Positions 8,041-16,844 are shown, numbered from the stretch's first letter. The stretch is 32,931 nt of DNA from Cylindrotheca closterium (GCA_933822405.4 CAKOGP040001046.1:1-32931), one strand, 5' to 3'. The notes: generated from the letters alone by a model not told the origin. Numbers and translations are program-made.

Positions 8041-8410
8041 TGTTGTCGTCGTCTTTTGAATTGATTTGTCGTCTTTCGAAATTGATTTGTCGTCTTTCGA
8101 ATTGATTTGTCGTGTTTCATTCGAGTTTGTCGTGTTTCATTCAAGTTTGTCGTGTTTCAAATTGATTTGTCGTGTTTCATTCGAGTTTGTCGTCTTTCGA
8201 ATTGGTTTGTCGTCTTTCAAATTCTGTTGTCGCGTTTCGGAATCTGTTGTCGTGTTTCGAACTGGTTTGTCGTGTTTCGATTCGACCCAAAAGTAGAACT
8301 TGGGGCCCCTAAATTTGACTGCAAAACATAATGGGGGAAGACTAGAGAAAAGTGCTTCCCCCCGTTTAAATTGGACGACAGACAGACGAGTTGCTGAGGG
8401 TCCTGTGGTA
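8041..8410. mobile_element. repeat element copy C: array with inverted head
   Basis: The 20-bp array at 8047-8285 is on the plus strand. The head (GGACCCTCAGCAACTCGTCT, then TTTAAACGGGGGG) reads on the minus strand from 8404 to about 8340. Relative to copy B, the head is therefore inverted with respect to the array, although it still lies next to it at a similar distance (about 60-120 bases). No 95-codon frame is present. This could be an inversion of the array, or a head from a second, oppositely oriented insertion. Confidence 0.45.
8047..8285 (+). repeat. 20-bp minisatellite, second array
   Basis: About twelve 20-base units start TTGTCGT(C/G)TTTC. The second halves vary (GAAATTGAT, ATTCGAGT, GAATTGGT, AATTCTG), and toward the right end they change to TTGTCGCGTTTCGGAATC and TTGTCGTGTTTCGAACTGG. 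The units at about 8151-8210 match those at about 6551-6610 base for base. As in the first array, several frames stay open without real coding evidence. Confidence 0.92.
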
Positions 8411-9025
8411 AGGAGGCCTCATCTCGCATCTCCACTTTTTGGAATATGATGCTACAGTACGGTAGCGTACCTAGAAGTGAAATATGAAAAAATTGAGGGG
8501 TCGGAATGAAGGTTGATTGCGAAAACGATGATTTTGTTGTTTTGATGGATTGGTACAAAAGCAACTACTCTAGAGCATACTGTACAGGTCGGTTTCACAT
8601 TGGCGCGGAAAGTTTACCAAAGTACTTAATTAGGCTGATTATGTTACGTTGTAGTCCTCTGAGTCGGCTGGGAGCAGAATAAGTTTCGCTCGCGTTCGCT
8701 TCGCGCTTCGATCGCCCAACATTCAACATCCGTTCGAACACGCGCAAGCACTGCCCCAAATATTTTTTTAAATCTGCTCACGTGAACCTGACCTACTTTG
8801 GCGAACCCCTGAAAAAATATTAGCCCATCTCTAGCAATCCTACCGTATCGTGAAAGTAGTCTGGAAACTCTCAACCCACTCGTAACTGGTTCCAACCTAA
8901 ACTTTCTACTACTACCGTACAATCCAACGCTCACAACGACCCCAAGTTTATTGCAACTCGCATCACCAATACTGTGATTCTAGAAAAGATTGATTCACAA
9001 ATAGTTATTGAGTATTACTCTAAGA
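8411..9025. other. upstream region of membrane-protein gene, no other gene seen
   Basis: Open minus-strand frames (8217-8564, 8644-8934) have no domain, and one of them runs into the repeat head and array. I reject them. The stretch 8930-9025 is A/T-rich and probably contains the promoter and 5' leader of the gene starting at 9026. Confidence 0.4.
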
Positions 9026-9793
9026 ATGGGGTATTCCGATGATGTTTCGAACTCCAAAGCGTATTCCGATAATGAAGATGTTTTGAAAGCCAAAGCGTCA
9101 CCAGAAGTGAAGCACAATAATTCCAAACTACCTAGAAAAGATCAGAAGGCTCGTCGAAAGGGAAAACAAATTGGAAGGAAAGGAGGGAGAGCCATGTCAG
9201 TTACTAAGCTAAATGCGATCAATGCTGCGGAACATGAGGCTGCTGAGCAAGAAGCCATGCAGAAACGAGAACGATTGCTGATTCGTGCCATGATTGGAGG
9301 ATTCTTGTTGTTGGTATTGGGTCTAGCACGACAGCATAATCCAGATGATAATCCCAACGGCCTGAACAATCAGGGTGATCCATCACTGCGTGGGTCCCCA
9401 TCGCTCGAGTGGCAAGGAGATCGTCCCAACATGGCACAGCATTTGACACTCGAAACGGAGAATTCCGAAGATTTTCACACAAAGTCAATTTTGGATTCCA
9501 CAGAAGAGGATGAGAAATATGATCAATACATGGATCTGGTCGATAATAATGAAAACAGCAACTCAACAGTATCAGACAACAGTCAGGATGCTGGTGAAGC
9601 TGAACCTGAGACTTTGGATGAACAGCCAAATTACAGCGAATCCAATGCTGAGGATGTGTCGACCGAAAGCGAGGACGTGACAATAGAGTCGCAAGATACT
9701 GTCGTAGAAGAGAGACCTTCAGGGGATGAACGGTATAAAGTCGATCCGATTGAGGGTCGATTGCAGACTGTCGAAGGGGATGGCGGGAATTAG
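9026..9793 (+). CDS. single-pass membrane protein, hypothetical
   Basis: The protein is 255 residues from the first in-frame ATG at 9026. The N-terminal half is strongly basic (LPRKDQKARRKGKQIGRKGG near residues 36-55) and is followed by an alanine/glutamate-rich helix. One hydrophobic segment, about residues 90-103 (MIGGFLLLVLGLA), could be a membrane anchor with the basic side facing the cytosol. The rest is acidic and low-complexity, rich in Asn, Glu, Asp and Ser, and probably unstructured and lumenal or extracellular. There is no signal peptide and no known domain. It is convergent with the phosphoesterase gene that ends 158 bases downstream. The coding call rests on length, the ATG, and coherent composition of the single long frame. 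Confidence 0.7.
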   Translation: MGYSDDVSNSKAYSDNEDVLKAKASPEVKHNNSKLPRKDQKARRKGKQIGRKGGRAMSVTKLNAINAAEHEAAEQEAMQKRERLLIRAMIGGFLLLVLGLARQHNPDDNPNGLNNQGDPSLRGSPSLEWQGDRPNMAQHLTLETENSEDFHTKSILDSTEEDEKYDQYMDLVDNNENSNSTVSDNSQDAGEAEPETLDEQPNYSESNAEDVSTESEDVTIESQDTVVEERPSGDERYKVDPIEGRLQTVEGDGGN

Positions 9794-9951
9794 AAGGGAG
9801 TCATTTGGGAAATGTAGGTCAAACGAATTGACTTTGTACACAACAGAACTTTTTATATAACATAGATATATGTATTATTGGAAAATTGTTCTATCTCTGA
9901 CCACCAGTGGAGGCAATCAAGCATTCGGGAAAAAGTCAAATGTGCAGGAAA

Positions 9952-11556
9952 TCACTTGGATTGTTGCGTCTGCTCGGATGGGATGCTTGCACTATCGGTA
10001 GCGCTAGAATGAGATTCAGATTCTAGTGGTGGTGTCCACTTGCCTGATAGATGTTTAAAATCGTAGACTGCGGATTGACAATTTCCAAACCCACGTATGA
10101 CCAATTCGTTCTCGTGGACATTGACAATGGCATAGGTCTTCTCTGGCTTATTTTCTAAAACTGCTTCGACGACACGAAAGTGAATCCCACTCTCCGGATC
10201 TCGGTTATATCCACCCTTGTGAGCATGTCCCGATAAGCTTGCCACCACGATATCCGAGAACTTTCGAAGCACGGACAAGACTTCATCATAGTTCCACATG
10301 AGACATACAACATTGGATGACCCTGGGAATATCGGTTGATGAGACAAAATGATAACCTTTTCCTTGGCTTGTCGAGCATCTTCTAATGTCTCTGCTAGCC
10401 ATTTCAATTGGATCTCTCCGGCAGCACCATTGAATCCAACAAAGCGCTTTTCTAGGTCTACCATACCCTCAGGTGAATTCATTTGATCATCCTTAAAATA
10501 ATTGGGATTGTGTTGCCGTAAAATGGATTCAGCCTGTTTTCGTTTCTCGGAAGTGTTAGGGCACCGTTGCAGCATACCTACATCATAGGAATCCACCGTG
10601 ATAAATCGAATTCCCTTGTGGAGATGGGAATAATATCCCACCAGTTCATGCCCATCATCGTCACCTTCTTGGTTGCCAATTTTTGGTTCTTTCACAAAGG
10701 GAATTCCAAGTTTGTCTTGCAGTTGTTTGCGATCCATATTGTAAAGACAATGGTTTCCGTAGGTATGCAAAATCGGGCCCTTGGTATACTGTGCCATGGC
10801 ATCCAACACATGGTTCATGGCATACATTCCTGGATCATCGCCAGCTTCTGAAATGACTTCTGGGTCTCCGTCATATTGTGCTAGGTCTTGGCACTTTCCA
10901 TCAATGGTATCACCCAAGTTGAGAACCAATTCAATTGCATGTGGATGACCATCATCATCATCATCATCAATATTCGCATCTTGATTAAAATGCGCAAAAG
11001 CATGCTTGGCCACGTCCAAGGCATATTGATAATACCGTGGGTTTCCTGAGAAACTATATCCATCGGGTATCGGCGCGTATTGGACATCTGCCACCAAGCC
11101 TGCCGAAAATAAATGTGGTGACGATGCTTGAAGCTCCAATGATTTTACTTCTTCTTCTTCTTCTTCTTTCACAGTATTATCCGCCAAGACAGGAGCGGCA
11201 AAATAATTGTGGTTGGAAGTCTCAGCATTATTGTTGTCCAACTCATCATCTGCCAAAGACGATGATGATCGTAGCTGAGATTGTTTCTTCCATTGGTGTG
11301 CCTGCTGCGCGGATGGATACTTGCTGTCGGTCATGGGAAACGTGTTCTTGGGCGTTGTTGAAGCCGATGTGGATGACACAATACGTGGATGATATTGTAG
11401 TGAATTGTTCTGGTGGTTGTTTGTGTTGCTGTATGGGTGGTGGTTCACAACAACACCGACAAAGGCGGATACTCCAAAATGATTGGACTGCAGATGATAG
11501 CTATAAGCAAGAAGCGCAACGAAGTAGAATTGATGTCCCAATAAGAGAGAAAACAT
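9952..11556 (-). CDS. calcineurin-like metallophosphoesterase, ADPRM-like (ADP-ribose/CDP-alcohol diphosphatase)
   Basis: The 534-residue protein has the motif series of the Mn-dependent ADP-ribose/CDP-alcohol diphosphatase family: ADVQYA near residue 155, GDTIDG, GNHCLY, HQPIFP and SGHAHKGGY. These supply the Asp, His and Asn ligands of a two-metal centre, and family members hydrolyse ADP-ribose, CDP-choline and related nucleotides. In place of the usual GNHE it has GNHC. The N-terminus starts at the ATG at 11556 (two codons after the open frame begins) and carries a hydrophobic signal-like segment ending in GVSAF. This resembles the diatom ASAFAP plastid cleavage motif, and about 100 residues of low-complexity sequence follow. 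A plastid location is therefore inferred. Aspartate and glutamate runs come from GAT/GAA microsatellites. It is convergent with the gene at 9026-9793. Confidence 0.85.
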   Translation of the reverse strand: MFSLLLGHQFYFVALLAYSYHLQSNHFGVSAFVGVVVNHHPYSNTNNHQNNSLQYHPRIVSSTSASTTPKNTFPMTDSKYPSAQQAHQWKKQSQLRSSSSLADDELDNNNAETSNHNYFAAPVLADNTVKEEEEEEVKSLELQASSPHLFSAGLVADVQYAPIPDGYSFSGNPRYYQYALDVAKHAFAHFNQDANIDDDDDDGHPHAIELVLNLGDTIDGKCQDLAQYDGDPEVISEAGDDPGMYAMNHVLDAMAQYTKGPILHTYGNHCLYNMDRKQLQDKLGIPFVKEPKIGNQEGDDDGHELVGYYSHLHKGIRFITVDSYDVGMLQRCPNTSEKRKQAESILRQHNPNYFKDDQMNSPEGMVDLEKRFVGFNGAAGEIQLKWLAETLEDARQAKEKVIILSHQPIFPGSSNVVCLMWNYDEVLSVLRKFSDIVVASLSGHAHKGGYNRDPESGIHFRVVEAVLENKPEKTYAIVNVHENELVIRGFGNCQSAVYDFKHLSGKWTPPLESESHSSATDSASIPSEQTQQSK

Positions 11557-12086
11557 GAACACAGTAGTTAAAATTTCACAATGCTATGCGCTGTGCTCTG
11601 GCTCAGTCGTTATTGTGACCACGCAGCATCATCATGGTCATCATCGCGTATCTCTTGATTTTTCATGAAATTTCCGCCGATCGATGACGTGTATGATACC
11701 GTGTGCGTACCAGTACTGTACGATACGGGTATCCCTCCTTTATTGCTTATATTGCTGGTTCCCCTCCCTCAAAACCTCAAGGAACCGTTTCATGTCGTAC
11801 CGCGGTACACGTACCAGATGCTATGCGATATTATTATTCCTATTCCACCGGTGTATTGTTGAATGAAAACTATTAAAATTGTGTACATGTAATACTTAGA
11901 AATGTTAACTCCTCTCATCACTTCTCTATTCTCCTGACGACAAGTCAAAGCAATTCTCCATACTCGATTAGCTACTACTGACAATGATTTGGTTGCCTAA
12001 TCGTAATAAAAATGGACAAACAGACAAGACCTTTTCCTATCATCCACCCTTCATCGACATGGCATACTCAATGCAACCCAGCTGGT
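11557..12086. other. intergenic region between two minus-strand genes
   Basis: No gene is supported. The region holds the promoter side of the phosphoesterase gene and the 3' side of the PDI-like gene. It is rich in GTAC-type palindromes (GTACCAGTACTGTACGATAC near 11707, GTACCGCGGTACACGTACC near 11798). Short open frames at 11665-11862 and 11984-12229 overlap each other and show no domain. Confidence 0.5.
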
Positions 12087-12782
12087 CTACTCCTTCTTGG
12101 CCTTGGAAGTCTTCCTACTGCTACTACCACCACCACCACCAAAGATCATTTGGAAAAACGCCACTATCAGCATTCCCCAAATCACACCCATTCCAACCAA
12201 AACAGCCGCCGCGTTTTTTCTATACTTGACAATATGATTAAAGTCTTCGTTGAGTGCCGCCAAGAATTTGTTTTCTGCCATCTTTTGTTGTACCCACGAA
12301 GGAGGACTTGGAACTGGATTTCCTTCTCCAAAGTCGCCACTTTTCAAAAAAGCCTTGAGATCCTCCAAGGTTCTTCCACCTTTATAGTCATAGACTTGAT
12401 GATTGGCAATCAGCTTTAATGTAGGAAAACCTCGCACTTCAAATCGATTGCAGACGTCCCGTTCTTCGGTACAATCCACCTTGGCAATCACAAAGTCGGT
12501 CATTTCTTCTTCTGTATTGGCAACCACAGTGGCCAAGTCTTCCCAAACAGGTGCCAAAGACTTGCAATGTCCACACCAAGGAGCATAGAATTTGACCAGC
12601 CACTTGCCAGTGGTCTGACCAGTGGAAGCTTGGGTTTCGTGTTCAAAGGTGGCGGATGTCAATGAAACGACCGCACTGTCATTATCATTATCCGCACCAG
12701 CGACCGCAATAACTCTACTAGTCATCAATAACACAACGAGCGCTAGAAGCCGCTGATGAGAGATGCGAGAAATTCGTGTCAT
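12087..12782 (-). CDS. thioredoxin-domain protein disulfide isomerase-like protein, ER membrane (TMX/PDI-like)
   Basis: This 231-residue protein catalyses, by family, thiol-disulfide exchange during protein folding in the ER. Domain order is a signal peptide (about 1-28), one thioredoxin domain with the PDI-type active site WCGHC (Cys70, Cys73) and the cis-proline in RGFPTL (Pro120), a linker, and a single membrane helix (about 191-214). A short Gly/Ser/Lys tail ends in KAKKE, which fits the KxKxx dilysine ER-retrieval signal and argues for a type I ER membrane protein with its redox domain in the lumen. The start is the ATG at 12782, directly before the signal peptide. The gene is divergent from the F-box-like/DUF4246 gene. 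The one thioredoxin domain makes it TMX-like and not a classical multidomain PDI. Confidence 0.9.
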   Translation of the reverse strand: MTRISRISHQRLLALVVLLMTSRVIAVAGADNDNDSAVVSLTSATFEHETQASTGQTTGKWLVKFYAPWCGHCKSLAPVWEDLATVVANTEEEMTDFVIAKVDCTEERDVCNRFEVRGFPTLKLIANHQVYDYKGGRTLEDLKAFLKSGDFGEGNPVPSPPSWVQQKMAENKFLAALNEDFNHIVKYRKNAAAVLVGMGVIWGMLIVAFFQMIFGGGGGSSSRKTSKAKKE

Positions 12783-13104
12783 GGCTGAGGATCGATGTAC
12801 CGGTATATACGTGTAGAGGACAAGGAAGGGTGTTATGTCGAATCAAACAACACAAGACAATACAGTATGTAGTCAGGTCTGTTTGAGGCTCGAGTTCAGT
12901 ACTTCATATGCGACGCGCGTGTCCAAAAAGAAGGCAGTCGCCGAAGTCGATCGAAGAACAGATGGGACTTAGAAAGCTTCTTGGCTCGTTCTAATAATTC
13001 CACTTCATTGTGTGACACACGTTGTTGTTAATGAGATGGGACTTCATTACTCTGCTTAGAATAATCAGCAAGAATGCCAAAGAGTATCCGCTGCATTGTT
13101 GTCC
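12783..13104. promoter_or_regulatory. shared divergent promoter region
   Basis: About 320 bases separate the start codons of the PDI-like gene (minus) and the F-box-like/DUF4246 gene (plus), so both promoters must lie here or overlap. It contains a TACCGGTA palindrome followed at once by TATATACGTG (12798-12811), close to the PDI-like start and a candidate core element for it. Confidence 0.4.
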
Positions 13105-15993
13105 ATGACGATTCTTAGTGACGATGTTGACGAATCCACCATTGACAATGCCAAGAATAAGCAAACGGAGGATGATGATCAGGTCCCACCGCAATCCTCA
13201 TCACAGCTGTTGATTCACAATCCCATCTTAATGGCTGAGATTCTGTCTCTTGTCTTGACAAATACAAAAGAATTTGCTAGGCTCCGCCAAGTCTGTAAAT
13301 TATGGAAGAACGAGATATTGCCTTATTTTCTGGAGCATCATTCGCATCATTATCTTCCCACAATAATAACAATAACAGATGATTATGGAATAAGACAAAC
13401 TCCATCAGCACTCTTTCTGAGAGTATGTTATGATTATGGCCATGATTCAGATACCACGGGTGAAGTCTTGTCCAATAATGATACTGAATTCATTGCACCG
13501 ACCCATCGACTCTTTCTTGCTGCTCAACGATACCATAATTCTCCCAAGAAGTTCCTACCCGCTTTGGTACATTTGGCCAATCAATATCGGTTCGCAGGGA
13601 AGCGATACGGGGGTCTGGACGTTTGGCAAGATCTTATTCTCTGGGACCATCATACATCATCATCATCATCATCATCACGGCAACATACCTTGGACTTTTG
13701 GGAATCCGTCAGTATCAAGAATACGCACCATGGTGGCGAGAAACGAGGACGAGGAGAGGATGGAAGAGAAGACATATCAGTACAGTCTCTGCTGATTGTG
13801 TGTGATGCAATCCCATCGACCTACTGCATTTTTCCTTCTCAAAGAGTCACATTTGGCGACGACGACGACGATGACCAAAACCACAATGATTTTGCATCTC
13901 TTTGTCAGGCTTTGGTGCAAACGGATTCATGGCCTCAATTTTGCTCTCTAGGAGAAGAAGCCTTGAATGAAGGCATGTTCTTGTCCATGGAAGACTACAA
14001 TGACACCATGACCAAAGCATCAGCTGTAAGCGAAGACGAATCATGCTTTGCCTTTGAAAGCCGCATTGTACCAGTCATCTTTACGGTTCGCTTTCGATTA
14101 TTGGATCAGGAAGAAGAAGCACCATCATCAGATAGCGAACATGCCAGTGACAGTCAAGACAGCGCACCAAATCCAAAAGAGGTTTGTTTCAAAGTCCGTA
14201 TACCCAAACCACCCTTGGACGATGATAGCGATAATGATGATAATGAGAGCGAAGGTTCCTGTCGGAATCATGAGGTTGACAATACTACTGACACGGCGGA
14301 TCAGAACGCCAGTGTCGGTGGTGATGCACTGACACCAACACTGAACCAGTCCATTGTACCATTTGTCAAATACTTATCATTGAGCGACGGCAATGGAAAT
14401 GATAACCGCGATGATCAAAGGTACGCTTACGCGACATTTAAGGGATACAATGTGCAACCAATAATACTGGATCAGTTTCGTGATCATGGCGACATTCATC
14501 ATGGCGACAAAGAAGCAGAGGCTAATGAACCAAAAACTCTACCCCAACATTACTATACTTGTCATGTTCCAATGAGCTTTGCTTGGTGGGAATTGATGCA
14601 GCTACTGGTCCCAGAAGAAAGTGATAACAATGATCGTCAAGATGCCGCAGAGAATAACAACTCTGGACTCGAAGATCAAGGTGCCGACTCCTTTTTGCCA
14701 CTGGAATGGTTGTGGCGAACCTGTCAAGAAAAAAGTGTCCAAGAAGGAGTGGGGATAATGGATGGAATACTATTATTTGCTGGCAGCAATAGTGATCGTC
14801 ATACGCAATTGGTGCAGCAACTGGATGCCCTTGCTGGCAATGTTGCTTCTGCCACTACAGCAAACAGACCCTCAATCGTACACAATCTGTCGTTTCGACA
14901 GTGGCAAGAACGACGCCCACAGGAACAACAGCCTAGTACCCATCGTATGGCCGGGCGAATCGCCTTGGTGGACCCCGACCTCTATTCCTACAGCGAGCTT
15001 CATTCGACATTGGAACTTTCCGTTTGGGATGTTCCTCCATGTTCCTTTCCCTATTCTCATCACCTCGACCCACCCATCCTACAAACTGTGGACTATTGGG
15101 GTCGTTCCTACAATGGTTCACTTGAATATCAATGGCTGCCAACTTATTTCGATGTTGACCCAGATGGCAAAAGCACAACCATTCGAGACTATATCAACAA
15201 TCTCGTTCCCCGTTCCGAATATGCCGCACTCTATGACTCCTTGGCCCATTTATTTTCACTTGCTGTGCCGCTGTTGGAATCGGTATACAGTTATTGCCGG
15301 GTAGTAAAGCGAAGTCATGTCCGAATGGTGGAATCGAATCAGCAAACGTGGCATCCATCGCCACCATCTCCTTTGAAGGTAGAACCCACACTTCTGCGAG
15401 GACAATCGCTGCAAGTAATCACCGAAATTGAGGAATATGACTTGAACGCAACACACAAGAACACGGCAACGGGTATGCAGGAAAGTTGGCACGTGAAGGG
15501 TATGCCTCATGAGGAAATTGTTGCCACAGTCATGTACGTTTTACCAACGGACGAACATCATCACGGCAGTATGGGAACCATCCAGTTTCGAAGGGCCTTT
15601 TTCAATGACGAGGCAAACTACCTGTTTTCTACCATCGATCGGGATCGATCATCTGAAGTGGAGGCAGATATCCACGCAGGTCTATTGCCATTGGGACAAT
15701 CCGATATTCTTCCAGGTCGCCTGTTGGTATTCCCGAATTGCCATGTCTCGAAAATGAATGTTTTCAAGCAAGCAACAGCTGACTGTCCCACGAATAAACT
15801 CCGCTTGATTGTTTTCTATCTGGTGAATCCAGAAAAAAGAATAATTTCCACTCGCGAAGTGCGGACGCAGCAAGGATTCGTCCCCGCTGGAACCATTTCA
15901 CCAGAACAAGCTCGGGTTCACAGAACCGAACTTCAGAGAGAACGTGAACGTACAATTCCTGATTGGAATGTCCGGCAGATTCAGCTTTTGTAG
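13105..15993 (+). CDS. F-box-like and DUF4246 domain protein
   Basis: The protein is 962 residues from the first in-frame ATG at 13105. Near residues 35-75 it has an F-box-like helix set (NPILMAEILSLVLTNTKEFA, then RLRQVCKLWKNEILPYF), which would recruit an SCF ubiquitin ligase if genuine. The middle is acidic and low-complexity. From about residue 650 to 935 it matches the DUF4246 family: YQWLPTYFDVD, a central SWHVKGMPHEEIVAT block, GRLLVFPN, and the ending LIVFYLVNPEKRI...TREVRTQQGF. DUF4246 is known from fungi and protists and its biochemistry is unsettled. In the family as I remember it the FPN block continues ..QHRV, whereas here it reads CHVSKM, so a conserved histidine may be displaced. 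It is transcribed away from the PDI-like gene and converges on the UCH gene with only 32 bases between stop codons. Confidence 0.8.
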   Translation: MTILSDDVDESTIDNAKNKQTEDDDQVPPQSSSQLLIHNPILMAEILSLVLTNTKEFARLRQVCKLWKNEILPYFLEHHSHHYLPTIITITDDYGIRQTPSALFLRVCYDYGHDSDTTGEVLSNNDTEFIAPTHRLFLAAQRYHNSPKKFLPALVHLANQYRFAGKRYGGLDVWQDLILWDHHTSSSSSSSRQHTLDFWESVSIKNTHHGGEKRGRGEDGREDISVQSLLIVCDAIPSTYCIFPSQRVTFGDDDDDDQNHNDFASLCQALVQTDSWPQFCSLGEEALNEGMFLSMEDYNDTMTKASAVSEDESCFAFESRIVPVIFTVRFRLLDQEEEAPSSDSEHASDSQDSAPNPKEVCFKVRIPKPPLDDDSDNDDNESEGSCRNHEVDNTTDTADQNASVGGDALTPTLNQSIVPFVKYLSLSDGNGNDNRDDQRYAYATFKGYNVQPIILDQFRDHGDIHHGDKEAEANEPKTLPQHYYTCHVPMSFAWWELMQLLVPEESDNNDRQDAAENNNSGLEDQGADSFLPLEWLWRTCQEKSVQEGVGIMDGILLFAGSNSDRHTQLVQQLDALAGNVASATTANRPSIVHNLSFRQWQERRPQEQQPSTHRMAGRIALVDPDLYSYSELHSTLELSVWDVPPCSFPYSHHLDPPILQTVDYWGRSYNGSLEYQWLPTYFDVDPDGKSTTIRDYINNLVPRSEYAALYDSLAHLFSLAVPLLESVYSYCRVVKRSHVRMVESNQQTWHPSPPSPLKVEPTLLRGQSLQVITEIEEYDLNATHKNTATGMQESWHVKGMPHEEIVATVMYVLPTDEHHHGSMGTIQFRRAFFNDEANYLFSTIDRDRSSEVEADIHAGLLPLGQSDILPGRLLVFPNCHVSKMNVFKQATADCPTNKLRLIVFYLVNPEKRIISTREVRTQQGFVPAGTISPEQARVHRTELQRERERTIPDWNVRQIQLL

Positions 15994-16025
15994 TGGTACG
16001 CTGATGGCATGGCGCCAATGCACAA

Positions 16026-16769
16026 CTATTCTTCCGCGCTCTTGTTTGCAGCAAGGGCAAGAATAGCAAACTTTCCATCTGGTTGGTACTTCATAACGTT
16101 CTGCTCGATCCATCGGCAAGAATCCCGTAGGAAGGTGCAACTAGAAGTATTCCCGTGTATAACTGGTCCTGATTTTCTCCCATCAAGCTCTACGATTCTC
16201 ATAGAACCTTGATTGCCGTCGTCTCCGACTGAAACTGGCACAAGTGCAACAAACGTAGTCCCAACTCGTTTGCCTGGTATCAGTTTCGCATGTGACGTTT
16301 GGTTGGTTTGATGACAGGCTGCCTCATTGTGCAAACGATGAAATTCTTCATCTAGATCTCTTGTAGTACTAGATAAAAACTGTTCCAACCAAGAGTTCGA
16401 TTTGCAGATATGTCCAGAAACCAAGCATTTTTGAAGACTGGCAATCAAATGAAGAACTGCAACAGAACCGCAGGCTCCACCAATCGTTTGAGAGATGTGC
16501 CATATATTCTCATGCGTCACACTAGTATCACCACCAGGCTTACTATCGGTACCATCGGAACTTGGTGCATTGGATGGCTTCACCAGCAAAACGCCAACAG
16601 CTGGACGCGGGACAAGATTCAACAAGTCTTCATCTGATGTGCTGAGGACATCAACGAATTGATACTTCTGAACATCAAATCCAATCAAGGACAAGAAATG
16701 ATTTAATGTGTCTGGATTCGCTTCTAACGGAAAGAGCGCTGCCCTATCTTTTGTGCGCTCTTGCTTCAT
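16026..16769 (-). CDS. ubiquitin C-terminal hydrolase family protein (UCH, peptidase C12), probably inactive
   Basis: Family members remove small adducts from the C-terminus of ubiquitin. The N-terminal FPLEANPDTLNHFL, the DVLSTSDEDLLNLVPRP block and QTIGGACGS with the oxyanion Gln94 and nucleophile Cys100 are all typical. So is ELDGRKSGPVIHG with the catalytic Asp196. The block before it reads RVGTTFVALVPV, where UCH enzymes have (N/D)xHF. The catalytic His is Thr here (codon ACG), so peptidase activity is doubtful. I start at the ATG at 16769 because its context, GCCACCATGA, is ideal and it gives 247 residues, close to the usual 220-240. In-frame ATGs at 16793 and 16844 are alternatives. 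It is divergent from the SUMO-like gene and converges on the DUF4246 gene. Confidence 0.88.
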   Translation of the reverse strand: MKQERTKDRAALFPLEANPDTLNHFLSLIGFDVQKYQFVDVLSTSDEDLLNLVPRPAVGVLLVKPSNAPSSDGTDSKPGGDTSVTHENIWHISQTIGGACGSVAVLHLIASLQKCLVSGHICKSNSWLEQFLSSTTRDLDEEFHRLHNEAACHQTNQTSHAKLIPGKRVGTTFVALVPVSVGDDGNQGSMRIVELDGRKSGPVIHGNTSSCTFLRDSCRWIEQNVMKYQPDGKFAILALAANKSAEE

Positions 16770-16844
16770 GGTGGCAACAATATTGGATGTCATTGTGATA
16801 TATTCAATATTTTTTATGTGCGGTACAGTAGAATTAGAATTCAT

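Noticed and set aside
6551..8285. Arrays of 20-bp repeats as a possible CRISPR array
   Set aside because: There are no unique spacers of constant length, units are directly adjacent, and the surrounding genome is clearly eukaryotic.
8644..8934. Minus-strand frame of 96 codons
   Set aside because: No domain, no neighbour support and repeat-rich surroundings; likely a chance open frame.
11037..11558. Plus-strand frame of 173 codons
   Set aside because: It lies antisense to the N-terminal half of the ADPRM-like gene, whose frame has clear motifs; the antisense frame is a by-product of its codon use.
14762..15304. Plus-strand frame of 180 codons inside the DUF4246 gene
   Set aside because: A shifted frame of a well supported coding region, with no domain of its own.
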